Below are positions 1 through 13,164 of a DNA stretch of 64,000 nucleotides, in pieces. Source of the stretch: Chiridota heheva (lineage: Eukaryota; Echinodermata; Holothuroidea; Apodida; Chiridotidae); assembly GCA_020152595.1 (NCBI GenBank), contig JAIGNY010003766.1, positions 186,001-250,000 of the forward strand, written 5' to 3'. Under the pieces are notes generated by a model, which made no database searches, was not told where the DNA came from, and saw nothing but the letters and a program-made list of their open reading frames with translations. Both the position numbers and the translations under genes were made by a program. Positions within the stretch are counted from its first letter, which is position 1. Each line of letters opens with the position of its first letter.

Positions 1-19
1 ATTCTTAAACTTTTAAATG

Positions 20-540
20 TTTTACCCTTTCTCTACCAGCTCTTTTTTTGAAAATGCGCTCAGGAGGCAGAGTCAAGATGGGGCACCAGTGGCGATAATA
101 TTACTGCATGGTAGAGTAGGGTCAATATATGATAGTGTTAAGCACAGGCTGATTATTGATGGGTCCTCTGTCTTTCAGTGACCGCTGGGCTGCCCACACC
201 GGGATCATGCTGCATATATTTAAGTTGGTTGAGTTGATTCCTTCGGAGTCAAAGATGGGGCACCGAAGCGGCGATAATATCACTGCAGTGACCAGGCTGA
301 TGGTCCTCTGTCTTCCAAGCAGCAGAGTTGGGTTCCTTCCGCTTCAGTGACCATGCTGCCCACACGGGATCATGCTGCATATATTTAAGTTGGCACACTT
401 GTCGCGAGTTGATTAACCCTTTCTCTACCTGCACTTTTTTGAAAACGTGCTTAGGAGGCGGAGTCAAAGATGGGGCACCCGAAACGGCGATAATATCACT
501 GCATGGTAGAGTAAGGGTTAATATATGATAGTGTTATATT
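20..540. repeat. Imperfect tandem duplication, about 2.5 units
   Basis: A unit of roughly 190-215 bp recurs at about 20-240, 250-420 and (partial) 420-540. Shared landmarks are GGAGGCRGAGTCAAAGATGG, a CGATAATATCACTGCATGG box, TCTGTCTTTCAGTGACC and GGGATCATGCTGCATATATT. The short open frames here follow the repeat in several registers and have no protein resemblance I recognise. It lies upstream of the first visible ABC-transporter exon, so it is probably intronic. Confidence 0.75.
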
Positions 541-999
541 TTCTATGATATATGTATATATATATATTTTTTGGCATGATACTGTCAAAAGATGCTATAT
601 GTTATCAATGTTTGAAAAGTAGGAGTTGGTTGGATGAAGGTAGGAGCATTGATGGACATCTGGACCTGCCATATAAAGGTAAAGGTCAGAGTTCATAACC
701 AAACATTGCCAAACTTACATGTTTAATGTATGATACTTAAAATTTTAGCAGTAAGTTAAAAAAATGAGGAAAGAAACCCCTGTTAACCCAAAACCATTTT
801 GACCATCGATTATACTTTCACCCTATGGCATTTTTGTTGATGTTAGCTGTCATTATGCTGTTGGGCTGAAACTAATCCCCTCCCCACCCCCAAAAAAATC
901 ACACACCCCCTTTCCCCCAAAAACAAAAACAACTTCATTTCCTTTTAGATAACTGTTTCAATTAATACATTTACAAGAATGATTATTTCCTCTTTGCAG
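541..999. other. Presumed intron upstream of first visible ABC exon
   Basis: AT-rich sequence with short homopolymers and no recognisable coding segment. It ends in a pyrimidine-rich stretch and TTTGCAG, which serves as the acceptor for the exon starting at 1000. I see nothing else in it. Confidence 0.5.
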
Positions 1000-1153
1000 A
1001 TTGGCATTGTGGGTAGAACAGGAGCGGTAAAAGTTCTCTGATCACAGCTTTGTTTGGTTAACGGAACCAACAGGTGACATTCTAATTGATCGGGTCAGCA
1101 CCCTTGACCTTGGCTTACATGATGTCAGGAAGAAAATATCAATCATTCCTCAG
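1000..1153 (+). CDS. ABCC4-like: ABCC4-like transporter, NBD2 exon with Walker A (frame-disrupted)
   Basis: This exon opens the second nucleotide-binding domain of a C-subfamily ABC transporter, the part that binds and hydrolyses ATP to drive export of organic anions. It begins after TTTGCAG in phase 0 with IGIVGRTG and ends IIPQ before GTAAGT. Between these the family pattern (Walker A GxGKSS, then LFRLTEPTG, then GLHDVRKK) is all present, but in three successive registers. One G is missing inside the Walker A glycine codons near 1024-1027, and one base is missing near 1055, before the GGTTAACGG segment. Read literally, the exon stops within a few codons. Its length of 154 bp would be 156 (52 codons) without the two losses, restoring phase 0 to phase 0. 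Either the locus is a pseudogene or the assembly has indel errors. The other five exons are clean, which slightly favours error. Confidence 0.85.
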
Positions 1154-2194
1154 GTAAGTTTGCAAAGCAAATGTGAAGTTAAGAATGAAGAAAAGTGAGG
1201 CGTCTTTTTGGTGAATTATTTAAATATTCATAGACCTGTTTTGCCTCCCAAAGTGATAAAATATTATTGTTTATGAATCTGAGATAGCAACTTAATATAA
1301 TTATTGATTCTAGGGAAGTTTTGTAGTTCTCCACCAGGGTCAAACAGCTTTACTGAATATTTGTGGGTCTCTGGAAAATTGCCTCCTCACTTTTCGGTGT
1401 AGTGCCCCTTTGATTTATGAAAGAATTGAATTTGTGAAATTTTGAACAATTTTAGTGCAAGTTAGTAAATATTGCATTTTTTCAATGTAAAATTGTAAAA
1501 TCCTTCCATAAATAAGATGTTAAAATTTCTGAGAGATGGTTTTCATTTGCATAATATATATCTTGAGAAATAATGTATCAGGTATTTAGACCACCTAGTG
1601 CCCCTGGTACGTTTTCCTTCCCATAGAGAGAGTATCATATCTTTTTTGTTCATTTTTATGTGTTTTAAGCACATGGTATATGCAGCTGTAAAATGAGTTT
1701 TCATACAGGTAAGATGGCATTGTACACTTGCAGTCTTTCATCTATAAGCTCTTTTATGTAACATCATATAAGGAAAGACAACATGTTTTTACCAAAGTCA
1801 GGTAGAAAAATTGTAATTTTGCAAGTTGATTTCAGTTGTATTTGATACATGAGGTGTACCTCCGCTTTCCGTTTAGTATGCACTGCAACGCCGATTTTGG
1901 CCAAAATCGCGGCTGCACATCACACACCTCGCCAGAGCAAGGGCAACCTAATATGATATCATTATTTGCTTGGCCTGGCACAGCTCGATCTAATTACATT
2001 GCCAACACGCATGAGTGTAATATCATGCCTCTATCTGATGCACGTTGGGCATATTATTATTGCCCTATGATAGCATACTGAAAGGGCTTGCACACTTAAT
2101 GTAGAAAAAGGAATATCATTTCTGCGAATTTGCATTTTTTTTTTTACTGATTATAAAAACTGAAATGCTATTATTTGTTGTGATATTTTTCTAG
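1154..2194. other. ABC gene intron
   Basis: Bounded by GTAAGT and TTTTTCTAG. It is AT-rich. An open frame at 1836-2081 has no recognisable similarity and no splice logic, so I do not call it. No repeat structure was noticed. Confidence 0.6.
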
Positions 2195-2595
<401 letters not shown>

Positions 2596-2995
2596 TGAAA
2601 CAATACCTTACCTTAGGAGAAACGATCCGTCATTTATTCACAGTAAATGCACTCATCACCTCAGGCATATGATACACAGCTATTTTATTATCAGTTTGCA
2701 AAACAGATGTCTCCCACTAAGACACCTAACACGGATGAGTGATTTCAATCACAAAAGTACCCTGATTACTCAGCACTGGCTTTCTGTAATCCTATGCACA
2801 CTAATAACCTTGGGCTACTTGGCAGTGGTGTGCATGGGAATGACAGATAAACAATCGTTGTTATGAGTGGAAACACAATACACTGAACAGGAAGTCAGGT
2901 TGGTAATTGTCATACCTGAGTTTTCAGGACAAACCCCGGTGTCGGGTGCGGGTAGGCTTAAAAAGAAACTTTTCGGCATGGACTATCAAACTTTA
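2596..2995 (+). repeat. Interspersed repeat, inverted copy at 48692-49095
   Basis: About 400 bp matching the reverse complement of 48692-49095 along its length. Shared blocks include TGATTTCAATCACAAAAGTA, TACTCAGCACTGGCTTTCTG and ACCTGAGTTTTCAGGA. A more diverged stretch near 49925-50280 looks like a third copy. The open frames at 2669-3088 lie in this repeat and are not conserved between copies. The type of element is unknown. Confidence 0.85.
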
Positions 2996-3094
2996 GTAGA
3001 AATGACTGATTGCAGAATAGAAGTGACATCACACCCTTCCTTCGCATTCCTTAAAAGTATTTGTATACCCTATTTAACGTATTATTAACCGCCC

Positions 3095-3390
3095 CATCTC
3101 TATTAAGCGCCCATCCAAACATTTTTAACTGATAACATAATTTATTTGATTAATTTGAAGACTTAAAATAAATTTTGTTACATTATTTCTTATTTTGCAT
3201 CTGGCGCTCACAATGTTTTTGTGATATGTTGGGGCTAGAACCAGTTCATATGATGCTGTTTGAATATCACATTGTATGTGGACCGCAGCATCATGGGTGC
3301 TTATTGGGCAGAATCTTCAAGCTTAAAAAGTGGCACAATTCTATTTTGGTAGCGCCCGGGCACTTATTATATCAAATATAGTAATTTGAT
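3095..3390 (+). repeat. Interspersed repeat shared with 34590-34775 and 63800-64000
   Basis: Contains TTTATTTGATTAATTT followed by GACTTAAAA, then GGGGCTAGAACCAGTTCA, a TGGACCGCAGCATCATGGGT block, and GCCCGGGCACTTATTATATC. The first half recurs at 34590-34775. The second half recurs inverted at the right edge of the window. No coding capacity is visible. Confidence 0.8.
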
Positions 3391-3704
3391 TAATTTTGCC
3401 TACCATACCAAAGAAAAAGAATGGCTTTGTGGCTTAGTTTACCTAACTTGCAATATATTCAGCTCGGGTAGGAATTATGAATGAGAGTTGCCTTTTAGGC
3501 TACCCACATTCCACTTCAGGCTCTTGTTTTTGTCTACTTGAATATCTTTACTCGCCTAGAACAAAAAACAGGTGGTATTTCACACAATTTTAAAGCTATC
3601 ATAACAGATTGGCTTATATTGCTGGTCGCGTTTTTCATTTAATGATTGAAAGGAACTGTACACATTACATTTCTTTTCATTTATTGAAGGAATATTTCCA
3701 TACT

Positions 3705-4020
3705 TTTTAGTAAAATTTTATTTGAAAGAGCATACTTTTAGAGCCAATTTGGTACAAAAATCAGGTTGATATCATATTTTGTTCAGGAGATACAAATTTT
3801 TAAAGATTTCCCAATTGCATTTTAAAGTTTTTGTACAGTATGATGAATTCGTGTTTAATGTCAGAGAGACAATTCCATTGCAAATGTTTATGTATTTCTT
3901 CGGACATTAATTGGTTGTTTCTGTATGATTAGAAACAACTTTCCTAAAGTTTTTAGAATAGGGTATATTTGGTAATGAACGTAAACAGCTAACTTTCATC
4001 AATTGATTTTTCTAGCAGGT
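3705..4020 (+). repeat. Interspersed repeat, direct copy at 31123-31436
   Basis: Near-identical over about 310 bp to 31123-31436. Both begin AAATTTTATTTGAAAGAGCA and pass through TTAATTGGTTGTTTCTGTAT to TTGATTTTTCTAG. It contains no open frame of note. It ends just before the 22-bp minisatellite, and the copy at 31 kb is also followed by a single CATGGGAATAT motif near 31633. Confidence 0.9.
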
Positions 4021-4046
4021 TTTACTTATAAATAAGGATGATAGAT

Positions 4047-4621
4047 TATTCCTTAAAAAACATGTGAATATTCCTTAAAAACATGTGAATATTCCTTTTA
4101 AAGCATGGGAATATTCCTTTAAAAACATGGGAATATTTCTTTAAAAACATGGGAATATTTCTTTAAGAACATGGGAATATTTCTTTAAAAACATAGGAAT
4201 ATTCCTTTAAAAACCGTGACATGGGAGTATTCCTTTAAAAACATGGGAATATTCCTTTAAAAACGGGAATATTCCTTTAAAAACATGGGAATATTTCTTT
4301 AAAAACATGGGAATATTCCTTTAAAAGCATGGGAATATTCCTTTAAAAACATGAGAATATTCCTTTAAAAACATGGGAATATTCCTTTAAAAACATGGGA
4401 ATATTCCTTTAAAAACCGTGAAATGGGAATATTCCTTTAGAAACATGGGAATATTCTTTTAAAAACATGGGAATATTCCTTTAAAAACATGAGAATAATC
4501 CTTTAAAAACATGGGAATATTCCTTTAAAAACCGGGAAATATTCCTTTAAGAACCGTGACATGGGAATATCCCTTTAAAAACATTGGAATATTCCTTTAA
4601 AAACATGGAAATATTCCTTTA
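4047..4621. repeat. 22-bp minisatellite in ABC intron
   Basis: About 26 copies of a 22-bp unit, consensus CCTTTAAAAACATGGGAATATT, with occasional 3-10 bp insertions (for example ACCGTGAC near 4214, 4417 and 4554). The array ends about 90 bp before the acceptor of the next exon, so it occupies the region where a branch point and splicing enhancers would lie. The unit resembles part of a dispersed repeat seen near 31633, 48650, 50590 and 51650. Confidence 0.97.
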
Positions 4622-4710
4622 ATTTGTTTTATCTCAACATTCATATAATAATGCGCACATACTTATTTGTGTCATTGCTTAATTTTCTTATTTCATTTGT
4701 TTTGCAACAG

Positions 4711-4883
4711 GTCCAACTGAATCAAGCTGTTAAGGACAACCCCCAAAAACTAGAGATGGAGGTTGGCGATGGCGGGTCTAATTTCAGCGTCGGCCAGAGG
4801 CAGCTTATATGTTTGGCAAGGGCTGTCATTAAACAAAATAAGATCTTGCTGCTCGATGAGGCAACTGCTAATGTTGATCCAAG
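4711..4883 (+). CDS. ABCC4-like: ABCC4-like transporter, NBD2 signature and Walker B exon
   Basis: Begins after TTTTGCAACAG in phase 0 and ends CCAAG before GTGGGA, leaving phase 2. It encodes about 57 residues. The ABC signature is NFSVGQRQ, followed by LICLARA. Walker B is ILLLDEATA, with the catalytic Glu after the Asp. The D-loop is [13 protein letters not shown] and [10 protein letters not shown] are the specific ABCC4 forms; most MRPs have LSVGQRQ and AAVD. The exon is intact. The donor GTGGGA is weaker than average, but the next exon joins it in frame as R-T-D-A-L-I-Q, as in ABCC4. Confidence 0.95.
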
Positions 4884-5276
4884 GTGGGAACAGCAATCTG
4901 CTCTCAAATAGAAAAAGATGCCTCGTTATTGAATTTAATTAATACCAGTGGCCTTTACTCCGAATCTAATCTTAATTCTTTCTGAAACTTTGTGGAAGTT
5001 GTTATTGAAGAGATAATTATTATTGATAGAAAGATCATTATTTTTCAAATATTCCGTGGGGAGACCATTGTTTTTGCATCCCCTCTGCTAGAGTCTGGAA
5101 TAATTGTCCATCACAAGTACAATCTGCTGAGACTATTAACCCTTTCAAGAATCAGTTGGAGACGGTTTTTTTGTACCTGAACTTTTTTAATAACATTTAA
5201 GTGTTTTGTTTGTTTTAATGCAAAGCGCTTAAGGGTGTCATTTATGGTGGATAACTGCACTTTACAAGAATGCTGA

Positions 5277-5608
5277 TTGATTGATTGTAGGTGTCTCAGG
5301 TCTAGTGACAAGCAATTGCTGAATATACCAAAGTGGAGACTAAAATCTTTTGGTTACAGAACTTTCACAGTGGCAGCCGCCAGAAAATGGAATGATATTC
5401 CGAAATCCATGAAAGACATTAAATTTTTGAATACATTTAAATCTCAGCTCAAAACATATTTGTTTAAGAAGTATTTTTGATTTTTATAATGATTTAATTT
5501 AATCGTTTATTTACATTAACCTATCATTTGTATTGTATAAGCGCTTTGAGCATACTCCACAGTGTGGATTAAGCGCTATATAAATGTTCCTATTATTATT
5601 ATTATTAA
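5277..5608 (+). mobile_element. 3' end of an L2/CR1-like LINE
   Basis: The frame at 5284-5480 encodes the conserved C-terminus of L2-type LINE polyproteins: RSSDKQLLNIPKW, then AARKWNDIPKSMKD, then FKSQLKTYLFKKYF and a stop. After the stop come GCGCTTTGAG, AAGCGCTATATAAAT and an ATT microsatellite tail (5588-5607), the usual end of such elements. Everything upstream is missing, as expected for a 5'-truncated insertion. It sits in the intron between the signature and H-loop exons of the ABC gene, in the same orientation as the gene. Confidence 0.88.
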
Positions 5609-5647
5609 ACATCAGAGTGATTGCAATAAAAACCATGAAACAATTAA

Positions 5648-7665
<2,018 letters not shown>

Positions 7666-8034
7666 GTTATGGATGCAGGGGAACTTGTAGAATTTGCTCA
7701 CCCACATACCCTCCTGCAAAAGACGGATGGAACCTTCTACAAACTCGTCGAGCAGACCGGCAGGTTGGAGGCGATAAGACTGATTGATATAGCCAGGGAG
7801 AGCCATGAGAAGAAAGGAGAACCCAACGAGGATGTCGCAAGTGGTAGCTGGGACGGAAAAGATTTTGAGGTACAGGTGGACCTAGATAAAGAAGAGGCTG
7901 CAGAGGCGGGAGTAAAAGATGAGAGTTCTAAGACAGAGGATGAATCTAAGACAGAGGCTGATAAGGATGGAGATGAGGCGGAGGTGGTGGTTAAAACAGG
8001 GAAAGATCAGGAGGAGGAAGAAGAGCCAGAGGAA
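7666..8034 (+). CDS. ABCC4-like: ABCC4-like transporter, end of NBD2 and acidic linker
   Basis: Begins after ATCTTTCAG in phase 0. It encodes VMDAGELVEFAHPHTLLQ, then GTFYKLVEQTGRLEA, matching the end of ABCC4 NBD2 (VLDSG.L.EY..P..LLQ..., FYKMVQQLGKAEA). It continues into about 75 residues rich in Glu, Asp and Lys (ESSKTEDESKTEADKDGDEA, EEEEEPEE). The open frame runs to a stop at about 8104, but a good donor (GAA|GTAAGG at 8035) splits it so that 369 bp = 123 codons ends in phase 0. That matches the acceptor at 24162. The alternative is that the stop at 8104 ends a short isoform. The acidic tail is much longer than in vertebrate ABCC4. Confidence 0.9.
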
Positions 8035-8319
8035 GTAAGGAATTTTCTTTGTCTTTTAAGGAATTTTTCTTTGTTTTTCTGTCTTCAGAATACTAGGTCA
8101 CTGTGAAGCAATTTTCAGGTGATTACTTAAAGATAATATTAGATTGGGAAAAGAGATAAACAGGACCTTGATTTTCCTTTTTCTAAAAAAGTAGGGGTAT
8201 GGACCCCCATTCTCCCAACCTCTTCCTATTTTAATGATCTCCTCAAATTTTGAAGTTTAATATTTCTGAAACAGTTAGGAATGACTTGTTAAATGGCTTG
8301 TTTAATTTGCTTAGAGCTT

Positions 8320-8385
8320 CAGCAATTGGACGAAAGGTATAAGCGCTTTGAGTGCGATTGTAAGAAAGCACTATATAAAACTGAA
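8320..8385 (+). mobile_element. LINE/SINE tail remnant
   Basis: Contains AAGCGCTTTGAGTGCG and, after 15 bases, AAGCACTATATAAAA. This is the same hairpin-like tail box that ends the LINE copy at 5545-5608 and the SINE at 46203-46645. No head or body is recognised. Confidence 0.55.
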
Positions 8386-8965
8386 TAGTATTCAGCAGTT
8401 TTTGAGATATTTCTGATAACAAAGTTTTAAGAAATTTAATGCGTGAAAGGTGTATCACATACAGTGATGGTGAAATTCAACAAATAATAGATTTAGCTAA
8501 TTATTCCCTTCCCCCCTCCACCCCCACCTCCCTTATTTATTTATCTACAATTGAGGGTATGATAAAGTTTAAAATTAAAATGATAATAGGGTCAACTGAT
8601 AGGATCAATTTCTTTTCTTTAAGTAAGTGAGATTGATAGAGAATTAGAAAACAGTATTTTTATTGGAAAATGGAAGGAAGGGAGTTGCTTGTTTCACATT
8701 CAGGTCAACCATGTATCTTTTAATTTAAACAGGTGTAAAATAACACATTTTGGGACCAATTTTGATGATCTGTTACATTTTTTTAATAACTTTTTTTTTT
8801 TTTTTTTTTTTACAACAGTCTAGATAACTTTTCATTTAATTTGCAGATTATTATAAATGCTTTCAGGTTTTTTTGTATGTCTTTTTTTGTGGATTGTTTT
8901 AAGCTTTTCTTGCAAATTATTACTTTGATAGTACTCGGGTAGCTTCTTGCTTAACAATTTTAAGT

Positions 8966-9804
8966 TTAAAAGATTAGTTCAGTGGTTTACCTTATTTAAA
9001 AAAGGACGTTGAAAGAAACAAAATGGTGAACAAACTAGTGTAATATTTGATTCCATTCAGCAGATATTTTGGTTTAAGGTTGTTTTATTTCTGTAGAAAC
9101 GACTGGTGCAGTAAATCTACTGTCAAAGTTTGGCACCCTCATCCTAACTTCCTTTACAATTGTCCCTTGTATTTTAAAGAAAATTAAATAACTTTTTAAC
9201 TAATTGAATTTTTTCTTCTCCAAACTTTTGGTGGTAATTATGAATATCATTCTAGATTATGTTTTTCCTATTTTCCTGACATATCAATTGACATCTCTGA
9301 GTTATGAAATAAGCCACACCCACTATAGCAATGCGGTAGCTAGGTGGGGCAAACAAATCTCAAATCCACAATCATGCATGACCAATGTATTGACATTTAG
9401 ATGTTCATGTGGCCTGCCACAAGTTTTGATCCATTTATGGCACTTTTTTTGATCTTTAGAGTTTTTAGCCAACAGGATAAACAAAATTTAGGTTGCTAAC
9501 TGTTTTGGGTAACAACATCAAATTTTAAAATCCCGCAGCAGAAATCCCGTAAACACAATTTTTGTTCACCATTTTGCCGTCACTCGGTCTGTGTGAACAA
9601 GAAATTTCTGGAACAAGAAATACAATAGAATACTTCAAGACTGTGAGGATGTGATGTCACAACTCAGCCTGGTTTCAGTTGTTTCTACACAAATAAAACA
9701 GAACTGAAAATTTGAATATCTGTGTATTAACAGAATAAGATTTGTGAATGCCATTTTGTTTCTTTCGAAGCTCTCTTTCTTGACTACTAAACTAATCTTT
9801 TAAA
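8966..9804. mobile_element. Foldback element, family F1, with long inverted arms
   Basis: Starts TTAAAAGATTAGTTCAGTGG and ends ACTAAACTAATCTTTTAAA. Each arm is about 200 bp. The left reads AAGAAACAAAATGGTGAACA, and the right reads the same in reverse (GCCATTTTGTTTCTTTCGAA), followed by GTGATGTCACAACTCAG. The centre is AT-rich and non-coding. Related copies are at 34045-34584, 57475-58632 and 59252-59941. Transposase origin is unknown. The ends are TTAA-like, but I cannot fix a target duplication. Confidence 0.8.
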
Positions 9805-10065
9805 GGGACGGTATCATTAAATTTAGAAGTTTACCCCGCCGTACTGGTAACGTCACTTCCGGTTTTCAATTTTCCTTATTGATTGCGAGATATCTGTGAT
9901 GTTTTCGACAACAAATGTAGGCCCCTACGTTCAGACCGGTGAATGTGTGATCAATAACATCGCAGATTTCTTGCGATCAATAAGGAAAATTGAAAACAGG
10001 AAATGACGTTACCAGCATTCACTTCTGAATTTATTTGTGGGATGATGCCTTTCCTTTGATTGTCA
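9805..10065. mobile_element. Hairpin MITE, about 260 bp
   Basis: Two arms of about 57 bp flank a 40-bp loop. The left arm is TAACGTCACTTCCGG, then TTTTCAATTTTCCTTATTGA. The right arm is TCAATAAGGAAAATTGAAAA, then AGGAAATGACGTTAC. The outer flanks (GGACGGTATCAT and ATGATGCCTTTCC) are also imperfectly inverted. It directly abuts the foldback element on its left. Confidence 0.75.
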
Positions 10066-10423
10066 TTTTTCAAGGTTGGTTAAAGCTTTGGTGCTTCTGG
10101 GCTAAAATAAGGATTAAAATAAGAATGTTATGATTACTTAGAGAGTGATGCTTGTCAGTAAGTTCACATTGTATCCTCTACAAGCAATATTTTACAAATT
10201 CAAAAGAATATAAGACCTGTAAAATGTAACCAAAGAATTTTCTTTTTGAGTTATGATTGATAAATTTTGTGAGAAGTGTTTTTTATATATATACATGTAT
10301 ATATGTAGCATTTGTGATGTACAGAATGGCTAATAGCTTACAAATTATTTTGTAAATGTCACTCATTGGAAATAATAAGAGTGTCTTTTCCAGTTAATTG
10401 GTGACCAGGGTGTATAGCGTAGA

Positions 10424-10547
10424 CAGTGGCAGCGCCAGGATTTTGGTCATTGGGGACAAGAGAGGGATATTTTGTCTCATGGTGGCAAAAGTCTATAAAT
10501 CGGACAAAATATGTCACTTTGCAATATTTTCTGTGGCGCCACCACTG
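10424..10547. mobile_element. Short palindromic MITE, 124 bp
   Basis: Ends are CAGTGGCAGCGCCAGGATTT and the inverse AATATTTTCTGTGGCGCCACCACTG (in two blocks). Inverted termini on a small non-coding element indicate a non-autonomous DNA transposon. No clear target duplication was found. Confidence 0.55.
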
Positions 10548-10877
10548 GGCTTATATATGATTTTGTTGTCAATCAACTGCTTCAATTAAAGAATTGTGGC
10601 ACAGGTTTGAAAAATATTGATTTATATAGAGAGGTCAGATGTCATCACAAATTTGCATATCAATCTGTATTTTGAGACCTAAAGATTAAAGCACCTTAAA
10701 TATCATTGATTTTGGTTATTTATGGAGAGGTTTTTGTTATTCTTTCTTTCTTGGTGTTAAGTCAACTTAAGAACAATTTCAAAAGTTCTCTCTTTCTATA
10801 AACATGTTGAAACTCTTGAATGTTAAATTTCTTCGTGAGATTTTCCATTTTTTTGTCTCAGGTATTTCATTATTCAC

Positions 10878-11215
10878 TACAGACCATTTCAAATCTAAAT
10901 TGGCAATTTTGGGAAAAGTGATTTAAAAATAATGTCACATGGCTGAAATTCACGTATCCATAATGACCAATTATATACTGGGATTTTTAGCCATCTGCAC
11001 AATTCACGTAAGTATGGGACCTAGTGTACAAAAAAAATGCTTTAAAACATTAGTCATGCGTGCGTTATACATGGTAATACGCACAGGCATTGTTGTTTAC
11101 AATTTTTCCTGATGCAACTGCAGCTGATTGGTTGGGTAACAACGGGAAAATTCCCTGACAGTTGATTGGTTGAAGTACTGAAATAATTATGTTTGGCCAA
11201 AATTGGTTTGAAACA
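10878..11215 (+). mobile_element. MITE family M1, copy 1
   Basis: Begins GACCATTTCAAATCTAAAT and ends AAAATTGGTTTGAAACATT. Internal landmarks are AATGTCACATGGC, a CCATCTGCACAATTCACGTA block, and GCAGCTGATTGGTTGGGTAA. Two further copies are at 47435-47775 (same orientation) and 48085-48475 (opposite). Confidence 0.75.
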
Positions 11216-13160
11216 TTAAAATGTTAAAATTGGTAGGAAATCCAAGTTTTCACCCTAAGCTTTTTTTTCAAGTCTCTTTGTACTTATGATGATGTGTTTC
11301 TTGATATCTCTTTCTTCAATTAACTTGTTTCTTTTTTTTGTTTTTCTCCTTTTACAATGTTCTAGACTCGTTTTTGATTCAATGTTCAATGCTGTTACAG
11401 TTGAATTGTAATCTGGTTTAGGTAATGGTTCACTCGCTCTACTAACAGGCGCTACTCAACTTGAAGGATTAGTCGTGGGGTCAGCCATTTCTATCCTGTA
11501 TTTGAAAGGACAATAAAAAGAAATATAAGGATGAAAATTATAAAAAACCTTCTTTGGAGAATAAATCTAGTATAAAACTTTCACACATTTGCGATAAAGT
11601 GACTGGAGTTATAAGTCTACTGCAGAATTGACGTCATCAAATTTGTATCTTGTATTCAACAGCTACATTGAAAAAGACTATCATTTTTCTGTGCAATTGC
11701 ATTTCTCAGATCTTGAAACAGACCATGGGTGTGACATTAAATATATCTATAAAAAAAAATATTCAAATTTCGGAAAAAAAGATGACTGAAAAAAAATGAT
11801 GAAAGTTTGATGAAAGCAAGCCGATATTAGGAAAAAAACAAAAGGGGTGAAAGAAAATGAACCGTAGAAAGTCAGTAAAGCTGCCAATTGCTTCACATGT
11901 TACTAAGCTATTGTGTAGTTTAGTTCCGAAGGCTGTAGGTTTTCAGCTATATTGACACCTTCTAAATAGAGAGTCACACTTGCCTTTGGAATTGTGGGAA
12001 AGTTTGAGCTGTTTTTAACCCCCTATTTTCTCCTACTGTCCTTTAAAATATATGATGGCTGTGGTTGACCATTACGCTAATCAGATACCCAACATAATGC
12101 TGCCTAATCAATAACATCACTAAATCGCTTTCGCTGAATCATCATGAAGTCATTTAATGCTATTGCATATGCTTACGTTTAAAACTTTTAACGTCACTAA
12201 TTGTTTTACCGATTTTTCACCTTCAATCATTTTTTTGATTGTATTGTTGTTCAATTTATTATACCATTCTCTGGAGGAGACCGCCATGGTCTAACAGTCA
12301 TAGCATGAGCTGGGCAAGCTATACATCTTGTTTCAATTCCTGGTGTGTCTTCATTTACCAGTGCTTCACAACTAGTTTACCAAATGGCTGTATATAACAG
12401 CCATTCAAGCCAGTATATACAGGCAGTATATAGCTGTCGAGAAAGGGATATTGTTTGTTTTGAAATTTGGTCATCATAGACCAGATGCCTGACTGTTACA
12501 GTCAAAAGGTGTCATTTATTACCCATGTCACGCACAGGCATGTGGCCAAGGTGGGAGCTGCAGCTCCCTTCCCCAATTTGCTGGATGTCCATTCTTTGGG
12601 GGAGGGGGGCTAGTCCTAACCCTAAATATAAATTATAATGATCTGCACAGAATATATAGATAAGAGAATCTCATTTGGTCTGGTCACTTAGGTGCACATT
12701 ATTTGTGCCCTTCCCCCCCCTCCCCTTCCCCCCCCTTCCCCCCCCTCTGTAAAATTTCTGGATAGGTGCCTGGTCATCGTCAATTAGTTTTTCTTAATCT
12801 CTTTCTTTAGAAATTTCAAGATGTCTGTAAAAAATTTAGATGAAACTGAAGAAGGTTTGTCAATGTGACATAGAGGAATTTGATTCTTTTAAGTAAAATG
12901 GAATAGGTTAGCACTGAATACAATGGGGAAGGAGGGGGAGTTATGGGGTGGTATGTGTGAGAACTTAAACTTGTACAGACTTCTATTTAGGAGCAATGTG
13001 TGTGTGGGGAGGGGAAGAATTTGCCTCAATAATTTTCATAAGTGTCACTTTCTATTTTGACCCCTTCATTATGTTCCATGCAATATTCCTAAATATGAAA
13101 ATGCATTTTAGCACACAATTGCTTCTTGGTCATTGCATATATAGATAAAATTCATTCCCC
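11216..13160. other. Intron sequence, mostly unassigned
   Basis: AT-rich, with no coding segment recognised. At 12280-12360 a tRNA-like pair of boxes (TGGTCTAACAGTCATAGCA and TTTCAATTCC) may be a SINE head. At 12700-12750 there is a C-rich run. A GACTGTTACAGTCAAAAGGTGTC motif (in two parts) near 12490 resembles the end of the repeat at 22620. Confidence 0.35.
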
Positions 13161-13164
13161 ACTG

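Noticed and set aside
1836-2081. 81-codon frame in an ABC-gene intron
   Set aside because: No family resemblance, and the flanking exons join in frame without it.
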